From the NCBI GenBank assembly GCA_963843315.1, contig CAWJJU010000002.1, positions 372,001-436,000 on the forward strand: a stretch of DNA of 64,000 bases, read 5' to 3'. Made by a program: the position numbers and the translations under genes. The stretch comes from JAWVFM01 sp963843315. GTDB lineage: Bacteria; Actinomycetota; Thermoleophilia; Solirubrobacterales; 70-9. Of the stretch, positions 53,498 to 62,422 are shown piece after piece; position 1 is the stretch's first letter, and each line of letters starts with the position of its first letter. The notes beneath the pieces were generated by a model. It ran no database searches and was not told the DNA's origin. It saw only the letters and a program-made list of their open reading frames with translations.

Positions 53498-54646
53498 ATG
53501 GACCTCCTCGAATACCAGGGCAAGGAGCTGTTCGCCAAGCACGGCGTCCCCGTGCCGAACGGCAAGCACGCCAAGACCGTCGACGACGCGGTCGCCGCCG
53601 CCAACGACATCGGCTATCCGTGCGCCATCAAGGCGCAGGTCCGCATCGGCGGGCGCGGCAAGGCGGGCGGCATCAAGCTCGCCGCCGACGAGGGCGAGGC
53701 GCGCACCCACGCCGGAGCGATCCTCGGCATGGACATCAAGGGCTTCACGGTCGGAGAGCTGTGGATCGAGGCCGCTTCCGACATCGCCGCCGAGCACTAC
53801 GCGTCGATCATCCTCGACCGCTCCGAGAAGAAGCTGCTGGCGATGGTCACCCGCATGGGGGGGATGGATGTCGAGGCAGTGGCCGAGTCCGACCCCGACG
53901 CGCTGGTGCGCCGCCACCTCGACCCGAACGACGGCATGACCCGCGAGCTCGGCATCCAGCTGGCCGCCGACGCGGGCATCGACGAGGACGTCCGCGACGG
54001 CATCGCCGAGATGCTGGAGAAGCTCTACGAGGTCGCCACCACCGAGGACGCGACGTTGATCGAGATCAACCCGCTGATCGTCACGGGCGACCGCAAGGTC
54101 ATGGCCCTCGACTCCAAGGTCACCATCGACGGCAACGCGATGTTCCGCCACCCGGACCTCGCCGAGCTCGACGACTCCGCCGCCGAGGACCCGCAGGAGG
54201 CGATGGCCAAGGAGAGGGGCATCACCTACGTCAAGCTCGAGGGCGACGTCGGCATCCTCGGCAACGGCGCAGGGCTCTGCATGTCGACCCTCGACGTCGT
54301 CGCCCAGGCCGGCGGCTCACCCGCAAACTTCCTGGACGCCGGCGGCGGCTCCAAGGCGGAGGCGATCATCGACGCGCTGGAGGTCATCACCTCCGACGAG
54401 AAGGTCAAGGCAATCCTCTTCAACATCTTCGGCGGCATCACCCGCTGCGACGAGGTCGCGCGCGGGATCATCGAGGCGTCGAAGCAGGTGGACCTCACCG
54501 TACCGCTGGTCGTCCGCCTCGACGGGACCAACTCGGAGGAGGGGCTGAAGCTCCTCGCCGAGGCGGACCTCCCGAACCTCCACCAGGAGTCGACGATGCT
54601 CGGGGCCGCCAAGAAGGTCGTGGAGCTCGCCGAGGGTTCTGGATGA
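53498..54646 (+). CDS. sucC: Succinate--CoA ligase, beta subunit
   Basis: A 382-residue ATP-grasp subunit: MDLLEYQGKELFAKHGVPVP, AIKAQVRIGGRGKAGGIK, the metal-binding LIEINPLIVT, LEGDVGILGNGAGLCMSTLD and FNIFGGITRCDEVARGI. With SucD it converts succinyl-CoA to succinate with nucleotide triphosphate formation in the TCA cycle. Stop overlaps the sucD start as ATGA. Confidence 0.96.
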   Translation: MDLLEYQGKELFAKHGVPVPNGKHAKTVDDAVAAANDIGYPCAIKAQVRIGGRGKAGGIKLAADEGEARTHAGAILGMDIKGFTVGELWIEAASDIAAEHYASIILDRSEKKLLAMVTRMGGMDVEAVAESDPDALVRRHLDPNDGMTRELGIQLAADAGIDEDVRDGIAEMLEKLYEVATTEDATLIEINPLIVTGDRKVMALDSKVTIDGNAMFRHPDLAELDDSAAEDPQEAMAKERGITYVKLEGDVGILGNGAGLCMSTLDVVAQAGGSPANFLDAGGGSKAEAIIDALEVITSDEKVKAILFNIFGGITRCDEVARGIIEASKQVDLTVPLVVRLDGTNSEEGLKLLAEADLPNLHQESTMLGAAKKVVELAEGSG

Positions 54647-55515
54647 GCATCATCATCGACAGCGATACGAAGCTCGTCGTGTCGGGCCTGACCGGGCGCG
54701 AGGGCAGCTTCCACGGGCTCCGCAACCGCGACTACGGAACCGACCTGGTCGCCGGCGTCACGCCCGGCAAAGCCGGCCAGGACGTCGAGGGGGTGCCGAT
54801 CTTCGACGCCATCAAGGACGCCGTCGACGAGCGCGGCGCGAACACCTCGATGATCTTCGTGCCGGCCCGGTTCGCCGCCGCGGCCATCAACGAGGCGATC
54901 GAGTCGGGCGTCGGCACCGTCATCGCCATCACCGAGGGCATTCCCGTGATGGACATGCTCCCCACCTACTGGAAGGCGCGCGAGCGGGGTGTACGGCTGA
55001 TCGGCCCGAACTGCCCGGGCGTGCTCTCGCCCGGCAAGGCGAACGTGGGGATCATCCCCGCCCAGTTCTTCGACTCCGGCAAGATCGGCGTGGTCTCCAA
55101 GTCGGGCACGCTGACCTACCAGATCGGCAACGAGCTGAAGCAGGCCGGCCTGGGCAACTCCTCCATCGTCGGCATCGGCGGCGACCCGATCATCGGCTCG
55201 GACTTCATCGACATCCTGACCCTGTACGAGGCCGACCCCGAGACCGAGCTGATCGTGATGGTCGGCGAGATCGGCGGCGACGCCGAGGAGCGCGCGGCCG
55301 ACTTCATCGCCGCCAACGTCTCCAAGCCCGTGGTCGGCTACATCGCCGGCTTCACGGCCCCGCCCGGCAAGCAGATGGGCCACGCCGGGGCGATCATCTC
55401 CGGCTCGACGGGGACCGCCCAGGCCAAGAAGGACGCTCTGGAGGCCCAGGGCGTGCGGGTCGGCACCTCGCCGACCGAGGCCGCCCAGATCGCGGCCGAG
55501 ATCATCCGCGGCTAG
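54643..55515 (+). CDS. sucD: Succinate--CoA ligase, alpha subunit
   Basis: A 290-residue subunit: VSGLTGREGSFHGLRNRDYGT (CoA-binding Rossmann), RLIGPNCPGVLSPG, GIGGDPIIGSDFIDIL and the phosphorylated His in KQMGHAGAIISGSTG. Co-translated with sucC. Confidence 0.96.
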   Translation: MSIIIDSDTKLVVSGLTGREGSFHGLRNRDYGTDLVAGVTPGKAGQDVEGVPIFDAIKDAVDERGANTSMIFVPARFAAAAINEAIESGVGTVIAITEGIPVMDMLPTYWKARERGVRLIGPNCPGVLSPGKANVGIIPAQFFDSGKIGVVSKSGTLTYQIGNELKQAGLGNSSIVGIGGDPIIGSDFIDILTLYEADPETELIVMVGEIGGDAEERAADFIAANVSKPVVGYIAGFTAPPGKQMGHAGAIISGSTGTAQAKKDALEAQGVRVGTSPTEAAQIAAEIIRG

Positions 55516-55520
55516 CTCAG

Positions 55521-56315
55521 CTAGCCGCTCTCGTGCTCGAAGCGGAAGCGCCGGGCGGCGAGGATGCCGGCGCCGACCAGCCACGCCGCCACGACCGCGA
55601 GGTCACTCCAGGCGAAGCCCGAGCCCGTGGTGAACGGGCTGAAGCAACCGGCGAACGCGTCTCGGAGGTGGCTAACCGGGAAGACGTCCACCGCCTTCTG
55701 CAGCCAGTTGGGAAAGCCCACCGTTGGGAAGAAGATTCCCGACAGGAACAGGATCGGGAACATGGTGATGTTGGCGACCGCGGGTGCGGAGTCGGCCTTC
55801 TTGACGAAGGTCGAGACCAGCATCCCCATCGCCGCGAGCGCGTAGCCGCCCAGGGCGAGGGTGAAGATCGCGGCCGGCAGCAGGTTCGCGTAGATGTGGA
55901 CGCCGAAGAGGGTCACGGCCACCGCGAACATGAGCGTGACGGCGGCCATGCCCGCGAGGACGGACGCCGTCATCATCGCCACGACGTAGATCGTGGGCGG
56001 CAGGGGCGTCCCGCGCACGCGCTTGAGGATCCCCTGCTCCTTCGCGTTCGCCATGGCGAAGATCAGCGACGTGTAGCAGGCGGTGAGCAGGCTGAAGATC
56101 GCGATGGACGGCGCGAAGTACTGCGCGGCGTCGATGCGCACGACGGGGTTCTCGGCGATCTTGATGTCGCCGCTGTTGACGCCGCCGATGAGGACGAACA
56201 GGATCAGCGGGAAGACGAAGGTGAAGAAGCTGGCGCGCGGGATGCGCCGAAGGGATCGCAGCCTCGCGCCCGTCCAGACGACGAACAGGCGCAGGTCGGC
56301 GGCGCGGGCCGGCAT
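55521..56315 (-). CDS. ABC-2 type transporter permease
   Basis: A 264-residue permease with six hydrophobic segments, including FFTFVFPLILFVLIGGV, AKEQGILKRVRGTPLPPTIYVVAMM and ILFLSGIFFPTVGFPNWLQKAVDVFPVSHLRDAF. Its ATG overlaps the upstream ATPase stop (TGATG). It is the membrane half of the second exporter in the window; substrate unknown. Confidence 0.87.
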   Translation of the reverse strand: MPARAADLRLFVVWTGARLRSLRRIPRASFFTFVFPLILFVLIGGVNSGDIKIAENPVVRIDAAQYFAPSIAIFSLLTACYTSLIFAMANAKEQGILKRVRGTPLPPTIYVVAMMTASVLAGMAAVTLMFAVAVTLFGVHIYANLLPAAIFTLALGGYALAAMGMLVSTFVKKADSAPAVANITMFPILFLSGIFFPTVGFPNWLQKAVDVFPVSHLRDAFAGCFSPFTTGSGFAWSDLAVVAAWLVGAGILAARRFRFEHESG

Positions 56316-57226
56316 CAGTCCTCCGCCCTCGTGAGGTCGATGTAGACGTCCTCGAGCGAGGGCCGCGATACCTCGAGGCCCTCGAGCTCGGCTCCCTTCG
56401 AATGCGCCCATTGGGTCAGCGGCGCAAGCGCGGCGGTGGGAGTCTCGGTCTCGAACGAGACGAAGCCGTCCGAGGGCTGCGCCTCCCGGGGCAGGGGCAG
56501 TTCGTTCGCCGAGTGCCCCGCGGGGACCCTGAACGAGACCCGCGCCAGCCCGACGTTCCGCCCGGCGATGGAGTCGGGACTGCCCTCGGCGACGATCACG
56601 CCCTTCGCGATCACCGCGACGCGGTCCGCGAGGTTCTGCGCCTCGTCCATGTAGTGGGTGGTCAGCAGGATCGTCTTGCCCAGCTCCTTCAGGCTTTCGA
56701 TCAGCTCCCAGGAGCGCCGGCGGGCCGACGGGTCGAAGCCGGTGGTGGGCTCGTCGAGGAAGATCAGGTCCGGGTCGCCGACGATGCCCAGTGCCAGGTC
56801 GAGCCGGCGCCGCTGGCCGCCCGAAAGGCTCTCGATTCGCTCGTCGCGCTTCTCGGCGAGGCCCACCAGGTCGATTACCTCGTCGGGGCGACGGGGCGAC
56901 CGGTAGGCCGCTCCGTAGGTGGCGAGCGCCTCGCGCACGGTGAACGTGCCCTCCACGCCGCCCTCCTGCAGGACGATCCCGATCCGCTCGCGAAACCCGC
57001 GCTCGCGCCTGCCCGGATCGAAGCCGAGGACGGACACGTCACCGCCGCTGCGGTCGCGGTGCCCTTCCAGGATCTCGACCATCGTGGTCTTGCCCGCGCC
57101 GTTCGGGCCGAGCAGCCCGAACACCTCGCCGTGCTCGATCGCGAGGTCAACGCCGCGCACGGCTTCGTTGGCGCCGTAGCTCTTGCGCAGGCCCTGCACG
57201 CGGACCGCGAGCCCATCGTTGCTCAT
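56315..57226 (-). CDS. ABC transporter ATP-binding protein
   Basis: A 303-residue ATPase: Walker A GPNGAGKTT, Q-loop QEGGVEGTFTV, signature LSGGQRRRLDLALGI, Walker B LIFLDEPTTGFD, H-loop TTHYMDEAQ. The C-terminal domain is of the drug/Nod-factor exporter type ending in SLEDVYIDLT. Two-gene operon with the permease. Confidence 0.92.
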   Translation of the reverse strand: MSNDGLAVRVQGLRKSYGANEAVRGVDLAIEHGEVFGLLGPNGAGKTTMVEILEGHRDRSGGDVSVLGFDPGRRERGFRERIGIVLQEGGVEGTFTVREALATYGAAYRSPRRPDEVIDLVGLAEKRDERIESLSGGQRRRLDLALGIVGDPDLIFLDEPTTGFDPSARRRSWELIESLKELGKTILLTTHYMDEAQNLADRVAVIAKGVIVAEGSPDSIAGRNVGLARVSFRVPAGHSANELPLPREAQPSDGFVSFETETPTAALAPLTQWAHSKGAELEGLEVSRPSLEDVYIDLTRAED

Positions 57227-57283
57227 GCCCCTGCGAATCACGCCGCTGGAGGCTAGCGCGGGACGCGAGTCGGGCCGGAAACG

Positions 57284-58267
57284 ATGGTTGACACGGTGAC
57301 TCGCCGAGCCTATGCTCGTCCGACTCGCATGGGAGGCGACGTGCCCGATCCACCGACGGACGAGGCTGAGCGCGGAGGCGCCCTTCGGCGTCGTGCCTGG
57401 TTGCTGGTGGCGCTCACCACCGCCGCGCTGGCAAGTCTCGGAGCGATGGACGCGCTCGGCGCGTTCACGACTGAGACCGACACCAGGACGGCGTCGCCCA
57501 ACACCGTCGCGGATCCGCTGGCGAGTTGCGACAACGGGCAGCACGTCCACTTCGGCGGCTTCAAGACCGATAACGGCGACGACAACAACCCGAACGGCGA
57601 CCCCGGCGAGCCGAGGGTCTGGCCCGCCGCCATGGCGCCGAAGGGCAGCGACACCAACAAGCTCTCGGTGGCGGGAGCGGAGCAGATGCCCAGCATGACC
57701 GGGCACATCACCGCGATCGCCTACTGCAAGGGTGGCGCCAAGCCCGTGATCAAGCGCAACACGGACCTCGTCCTTCCGAGCGCGAACAACGATGAGCTGC
57801 GCAAGGTCAAGGTCTCCTGCCCCAACGGCAAGCGGGTGATCGGCGGCGGTTGGAGTGCGATCGCCGGCAACCCGTCCGAACAGGGCGCCCTGGCCCTGAT
57901 GGGACTCCAGCGGATCTCCAACTCCACCTGGCAGGTCACGGTCACCAACGACACCGGCGGCCAATTCGCCGTGACCGCGGTCGCGCTCTGCGGCAAGCAG
58001 CCTTCCCCGAAGGTCGCGGACGTCGCTAAGACGGTCAACGAGGGAACGTCCGCCACGGCGACCGCGAAGTGCCCGCAGGGAACGAGCGTCGTGTTCGGCG
58101 GCTTCAAGGGCCAGTTTGTCTACGACTACCTGGAGTCCGTCGCCGTCTTCACATGGGATTTCTGGCGCTCCTCGCCGCGCGAGATAAGCGTCACCGCCAC
58201 GAACCCACATGTCGGCTCGTACCCGTACAACAGCGGCAAGGTGCACGCGATCGCGTACTGCACCTGA
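57284..58267 (+). CDS. Secreted or membrane-anchored protein with three Cys-containing repeats
   Basis: An ATG at 57284 and another at 57329 are possible, but GGAGG at 57331-57335 before a GTG at 57341 suggests VPDPPTDEAERGG as N-terminus. A hydrophobic segment (WLLVALTTAALASLGAMDALGAF) is a signal or anchor. The remainder has three similar units: CDNGQHVHFGGFK...ITAIAYC, CPNGKRVIGGGWS...VTAVALC and CPQGTSVVFGGFK...VHAIAYC, each opening and closing with Cys. Likely a three-bladed or stacked beta structure outside the cell. Function unknown. Confidence 0.75.
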   Translation: MVDTVTRRAYARPTRMGGDVPDPPTDEAERGGALRRRAWLLVALTTAALASLGAMDALGAFTTETDTRTASPNTVADPLASCDNGQHVHFGGFKTDNGDDNNPNGDPGEPRVWPAAMAPKGSDTNKLSVAGAEQMPSMTGHITAIAYCKGGAKPVIKRNTDLVLPSANNDELRKVKVSCPNGKRVIGGGWSAIAGNPSEQGALALMGLQRISNSTWQVTVTNDTGGQFAVTAVALCGKQPSPKVADVAKTVNEGTSATATAKCPQGTSVVFGGFKGQFVYDYLESVAVFTWDFWRSSPREISVTATNPHVGSYPYNSGKVHAIAYCT

Positions 58268-58286
58268 GTCTCAGCTGTAGCTACAC

Positions 58287-59615
58287 CTAGCTCTCGGCCA
58301 GGTGCTCCAGGGGGGAGCGCCCGTGGGACGCGCGCTCCGCGGCCTCCAGCAGCACCTCGCGAAAGTCCGGATGCGCCACCGCGGCCAGCTCCTCGCCGCG
58401 CTGGTGGATGGTCTTGCCGCGCAGCTCGGCGGCCCCATACTCGGTGAGGATCACGTCGACCTGGTGGCGCGGCGTCGTGATCACCGTCCCCGCGGGAAAG
58501 TTCGGCAGGATGCGCGAGATCCGCTTGCCGGCGACGGTGGCGGTCGAGGGCAGGCACAGCAGCGAGCGGTTCTCGAGCTTCATCGCCGCGCCCGAGACGA
58601 AGTCCTCGTGGCCGCCGATGCCGGAGTACTGGCCGCCGGCGATCGTGTCGGCCACCACCTGGCCGTGGATGTCGACCGCAATCGCGCCGTTGATCGTGAT
58701 CATCTTGCGGTTGGCGCCGATGATCCGCGGGTCGTTGACGATGTCGACGGGGAGGAACCGAACCTCCTCGTTGCCGCCGAGCCACTCGTACAGGTCCGTC
58801 GTCCCGCCGGCGAAGGTGCACACGGAGAAGCCGTCGAACTGCCCTTTGCGGTTCGTCACCTTCCCGGCCTGGTGCAGGTGCATCAGGCCGGTGGTGAACA
58901 TCTCGGAGTGGATGCCGTAGTCGCCGCCGTCGCCCTCGGCCAGGAGCTTGGCCATCTGCGAGGGAACCCCGCCGATCCCGGTCTGAAGCGTCGCGCCGTC
59001 GGTGACGAAGCGGCGAGCGTGCTCGGCGATCAGGCGGTCGCTCTCTGTCGCCTCGGTGTCGGGAAACGCGAACGGCTGGGCGTCGGATTCGATCAGGATG
59101 TCGATCTCGTCGACGTGAAGCGCGTGGGGATATTCGGGGGGAATTCCCGTGGTGCGGGGGAAGGCCGTGCTCGTCTCGGCCACCAGCAGGCGCGCCGGGT
59201 CCGCGCCAGCGGCGTGGAGCTCGTCGATGAAGGCGCCGGCGTGAAGCGAAAGGCTCACGTGTCCCGATTCGTCCGGCGGCGCCGCGGCGGTGGCCATGAC
59301 CCGCGGGGCCATCGCGGCCATCAGCGGCTCGAAGCCGCGGAAGTCGGCCGGCGCGAAGCTGATGTTCGCGCCCATGTCGCGCAGTGCCCGCTCGATCGGC
59401 CCGAAGAACCCACTGAGGTAGTGGACGTTGGGGTGCTGGAAGACCTGCGGGTTGACCGCGAGCAGCCCGGAATAGATCCGCAGCTCGAACCAGTCGTCGC
59501 GGCGCCCCAGCGCCTCGATCAGCTTGGCCGGCTGCCCGGTTGCAAGCGGCATCCCGAGCGTGTCGGACGCCTCGACCCGGGCGGCTGCTTCGTCAGCGGT
59601 GAGGGCCTGAGCCAC
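58287..59615 (-). CDS. Acetyl-CoA hydrolase / CoA-transferase family protein
   Basis: A 442-residue enzyme of the ACH1/Cat1/4-hydroxybutyrate CoA-transferase family: FFGPIERALRDMGANISFAPADFRG, LQTGIGGVPSQMAKLL, IHSEMFTTGLMHLHQAG and ANRKMITINGAIAVDIHGQV; the catalytic Glu is expected in the HSEMFT region. The GGQYSGIGGHEDFVSGA block is also conserved. It moves CoA between acyl groups such as succinyl-CoA and acetate. sucCD is 3 kb away and acs is in the same window. Confidence 0.9.
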   Translation of the reverse strand: MAQALTADEAAARVEASDTLGMPLATGQPAKLIEALGRRDDWFELRIYSGLLAVNPQVFQHPNVHYLSGFFGPIERALRDMGANISFAPADFRGFEPLMAAMAPRVMATAAAPPDESGHVSLSLHAGAFIDELHAAGADPARLLVAETSTAFPRTTGIPPEYPHALHVDEIDILIESDAQPFAFPDTEATESDRLIAEHARRFVTDGATLQTGIGGVPSQMAKLLAEGDGGDYGIHSEMFTTGLMHLHQAGKVTNRKGQFDGFSVCTFAGGTTDLYEWLGGNEEVRFLPVDIVNDPRIIGANRKMITINGAIAVDIHGQVVADTIAGGQYSGIGGHEDFVSGAAMKLENRSLLCLPSTATVAGKRISRILPNFPAGTVITTPRHQVDVILTEYGAAELRGKTIHQRGEELAAVAHPDFREVLLEAAERASHGRSPLEHLAES

Positions 59616-59663
59616 GTGCCGAGCCTATTCGACTCCGGCGCCCGCTCCTATACTCGCCCGACC

Positions 59664-60767
59664 GTGGCCGCCGACGTGATCAGCTTCGCCCGCGGCGCCC
59701 CCAGCGCCGACATCCTTCCGCACGAGCTCGTGCGCGAGGCGGCCATGGCCGCGCTCGACAACGACTGGGAGCGCGCGCTCTCCTACGGCACGGGCCGCGG
59801 CCATCCGGAGCTGGCCGCCTGGATTGCCGGCCTGCACGACGTCGACCCCTCGCAGGTGATGGTCACGAACGGCTCGATGGAGGCCGCCGCCCTGCTTTTC
59901 CAGCATCACCTCGAGCCGGGCGACCGGGTCATCGTCGAGCAGCCCACGTACGACCGCACGCTGCTGCTCCTGCAGCGGCGCGGCGTCGAGCTGGTCCCGG
60001 TGCCGCTGGAGGAGGACGGAGTCGACGTCGACGCACTGGAGCGCGCCCTGGACGAGGGGCCGGTGAAGCTCGCGCACCTCATCACCAACTTCCACAACCC
60101 GGCGGGCTGCACGCTCTCGCTGCCCAAGCGCGAGCGCATCGCGGCGCTCGCCGCCGAGCGCGACTTCACCGTGCTCGAGGATGACCCGTACCGGCTCATC
60201 CGCTTCGAGGGCGACGAGCTGCCGACGCTGCTGTCGCTGGCCGAGGAGGGACGCGTGATCCACGCATCCTCGTTCTCGAAGACGGTCAGCCCCGGCGTGC
60301 GGATCGGCTACCTCGCGGCCGCGCCAGACCTCATCGCGACGCTCGCCAAGCGCGCGAACGAGACGTACATCTCGCCCAGCATGATCTCCGAGTCGATCGT
60401 CTACGAGCTCTGCCGCTCCGGCGGCCTCGAGCGCAACGTCGAGGTCGTCCGCGAGGCCCTGCGCGACCGGCGCGACGCGCTGGTCGATGCGCTCGGCAGG
60501 CACCTGCCCGACGCTGAGTTCGTCGTGCCCGGCGGCGGCTACTTCCTCTGGGTGCGGATGCCCGGCGACGTCGACGCCGTGGCCCTGCTCGAGGCCTCCA
60601 CCGAGCGCGGCGCGCCGTTCGTCGCGGGTCCGGACTTCCTGATCGACGGCGGGGAGTCGAGCCTGCGGTTCTCGTTTGCGAGCGTTCCCGCCGAGCGCAT
60701 CGACGAGGGCGTCGAGCGCATCGCCGACGCGCTCGGGCAGATTCGCGACCAGGCCGCCGCTGCATAG
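59664..60767 (+). CDS. PLP-dependent aminotransferase, fold type I (class I/II)
   Basis: A 367-residue protein from a GTG. ISFARGAPSADILPHELVREAA, YGTGRGHPELAAWIA, VTNGSMEAAALLFQ, ITNFHNPAGCTLSL, VLEDDPYRLIRFEGDE and the PLP-lysine in ASSFSKTVSPGVRIGYLAA. It resembles LysN/2-aminoadipate aminotransferases and the catalytic domain of MocR regulators, without the GntR domain. Donor and acceptor not defined. Confidence 0.92.
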   Translation: MAADVISFARGAPSADILPHELVREAAMAALDNDWERALSYGTGRGHPELAAWIAGLHDVDPSQVMVTNGSMEAAALLFQHHLEPGDRVIVEQPTYDRTLLLLQRRGVELVPVPLEEDGVDVDALERALDEGPVKLAHLITNFHNPAGCTLSLPKRERIAALAAERDFTVLEDDPYRLIRFEGDELPTLLSLAEEGRVIHASSFSKTVSPGVRIGYLAAAPDLIATLAKRANETYISPSMISESIVYELCRSGGLERNVEVVREALRDRRDALVDALGRHLPDAEFVVPGGGYFLWVRMPGDVDAVALLEASTERGAPFVAGPDFLIDGGESSLRFSFASVPAERIDEGVERIADALGQIRDQAAAA

Positions 60768-60940
60768 ACCCTCACGCCGGGTTGAGTTGGCCCTCCATGG
60801 GCGAACGAAGGGCACGTCATTTCGGTCGCCCCACCCGGGCCCGATCGGGCTGTCTTCACCTTCGCGTTACAAAGCGTTGAGGAACGGGGTCTACCGTCAA
60901 CTCGAAGAAGGGAACCGAAGATGGAAGTAGGAGGTAGGAG

Positions 60941-61168
60941 ATGACGCCGGTTTGGATGATCGAGGGGGCCACCAAGCTCGACCCTGTCAGCGAGCGCAAC
61001 GTCGCCGAGCGCCGCTTCTCGGCCCTGGCCGCGGCAATCCGCGAGCACGAGGCAACCCAGCGCCGGCGCGAGATGTCGATGCGCCCCCAGGACCGGCAGC
61101 TCTACAGGCGTCTGCGCCAGATCTGCGGCGAGCTGACCGCGCCCGAGGTCCGGCTCACCAGCGGCTGA
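60941..61168 (+). CDS. Small conserved-looking hypothetical protein
   Basis: A 75-residue charged protein (many Arg and Glu) with predicted helices (ERNVAERRFSALAAAIREHEATQRRR, then RQLYRRLRQICGEL) and no signal peptide. AGGAGGTAGGAG ends just before the ATG, one of the strongest ribosome-binding sites in the window, and a 173-bp upstream gap can hold a promoter. Function unknown. Confidence 0.65.
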   Translation: MTPVWMIEGATKLDPVSERNVAERRFSALAAAIREHEATQRRREMSMRPQDRQLYRRLRQICGELTAPEVRLTSG

Positions 61169-61175
61169 AAACCCA

Positions 61176-61223
61176 ATGAACGTCCCTCACTGCCCTGTAT
61201 AGGCATCAGTCAGGGACGTTCAT
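61176..61223. terminator. Long imperfect palindrome between convergent genes
   Basis: ATGAACGTCCCT (61176-61187) pairs perfectly with AGGGACGTTCAT (61212-61223); the inner 24 bases extend the stem through ACTGCC / GGC..CAGT around TGTATA. It sits 7 bp after the small-protein stop and 5 bp before the DtxR-type gene stop on the other strand, so it could terminate both. It may also be a REP element. Confidence 0.65.
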
Positions 61224-61228
61224 GGGGG

Positions 61229-61939
61229 TCAGCGGCCGTAGCGGTCGCTGGAGATGACCAGCTGCTCGGGCAGCGGGGCGCGTGGCGGGGGCGCCGGGTC
61301 GGCCCGGACCGAGACGGTCTCCGCGACGCTGCGTGTCACGGAATGGCTGCCGTCGCCGGAGGCGAGGACCACGTCGTCACCCGACGACTCGAGCGTGCCC
61401 TCGAGCCCCGGCCGAAGCCCGCGCTCCCTGAGGTGGTGCAACAGCTCCTCGGCCTCGTTCTCGAAGCGCAGCACCAGCACCTTGGCGCCGGGCTCCACGT
61501 CCGCGAGCAGGACGCCCTGCTCGCGGATCCCCTCGACGATGGGGTGGCCGTGGGGGCAGGTGGTCGCGTCGCCGATCGCGGCGCGCATGCCCTCCTCGAT
61601 GGCGGGCGACATGGAGTGCTCCATCCGCTCCGCCTCCTCGTGGACCTGATCCCAGGGGATGCCGAGCACGTCGGTGAGGAAGCGCTCGATCAGCCGATGG
61701 CGCCGCACGATCGTCGTGGCCTGCTCGCGTCCCTCCGCGGTGAACGAAAGCGACTTGTCGGCGGCGCGCTCGACGTAGCCGTCGCGCTCCAGCCGGCCGA
61801 TCATCTCGTGGACGGTGGGCGCCGAGAGCTGCATGGCCCGGGCGATGTTGGCGCCGGTGATCGGCAGCCCCGCCTCCTCGAGCCAGAAGATGATCTGGAG
61901 GTACTCCTCCTCAGCGACGGTGGCGGTCTCCGCGGCCAT
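61229..61939 (-). CDS. DtxR/MntR-family metal-dependent transcriptional regulator
   Basis: A 236-residue protein. N-terminal winged helix (EEEYLQIIFWLEEAGLPITGANIARAMQLSAPTVHEMIGRLERDGYVER), a dimerisation/metal domain with RHRLIERFLTDVLGIPWDQVHEEAERMEHSMSPAIEEGM and CPHGHPI, then a C-terminal FeoA/SH3-like domain (ILLADVEPGAKVLVLRF as VLLADVEPGAKVLVLRF). It binds Fe2+ or Mn2+ and represses uptake genes. No metal transporter is adjacent. Confidence 0.92.
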   Translation of the reverse strand: MAAETATVAEEEYLQIIFWLEEAGLPITGANIARAMQLSAPTVHEMIGRLERDGYVERAADKSLSFTAEGREQATTIVRRHRLIERFLTDVLGIPWDQVHEEAERMEHSMSPAIEEGMRAAIGDATTCPHGHPIVEGIREQGVLLADVEPGAKVLVLRFENEAEELLHHLRERGLRPGLEGTLESSGDDVVLASGDGSHSVTRSVAETVSVRADPAPPPRAPLPEQLVISSDRYGR

Positions 61940-61971
61940 GCGGCGATCCTAGAGGAGAGCCCGCCCGCGGC

Positions 61972-62421
61972 TCAGTGGAGGAGCGAGCAGGGGAACTTCT
62001 GGAAGATGTGCTGCGGGTAGCCGTCCGGGCGGCGCGAGGGGAAGGTGAAGAGCGCGCGCTTGTAGTGCTTGCGCCCGTCCTGGGGGCACTTGGCGATCTT
62101 GTGGAGCTCGAGGTTGCCGCGGAACTTGTGGAAGGTCCCTGAGGCGCAGTCGGGCTTGCAGTTGTTCACGTGGGCCTGGCCCTTGGCGTGCGGATGGGGG
62201 CGGTTCCAGCCGTGCCAGTCGAGCTTGTTCACGTAGAAGTTGAAGTCGCCGCAGCCGAGCACGACCAACTTGGGGGCGATCTTGGCGTTGTCGCACTTGC
62301 TGGGGAAGTAGACGTTCTCGCCCTTGCCCTGGGCTCCGAGCGTCGGACCGACGAGTGCAGCGATGCTGAGCGCCGCCACGAGCGAAGCCAGCAGGAATCC
62401 CCTCCTCTTCATGCGCGCCAC
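61972..62421 (-). CDS. Small secreted Cys/His-rich protein
   Basis: A 149-residue protein; translation may begin at the ATG at 62412 (MKRRGFLL). A signal peptide (FLLASLVAALSIAALVGPTLGA) is followed by a mature part with six Cys and many His, Lys and aromatic residues (KCDNAKIAPKLVVLGCGDFNFYV, CKPDCASGTFHKF, KCPQDGRKHYKRALFTF). Disulfides or metal binding are likely. No known family recognised. Confidence 0.72.
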   Translation of the reverse strand: MARMKRRGFLLASLVAALSIAALVGPTLGAQGKGENVYFPSKCDNAKIAPKLVVLGCGDFNFYVNKLDWHGWNRPHPHAKGQAHVNNCKPDCASGTFHKFRGNLELHKIAKCPQDGRKHYKRALFTFPSRRPDGYPQHIFQKFPCSLLH

Positions 62422-62422
62422 C

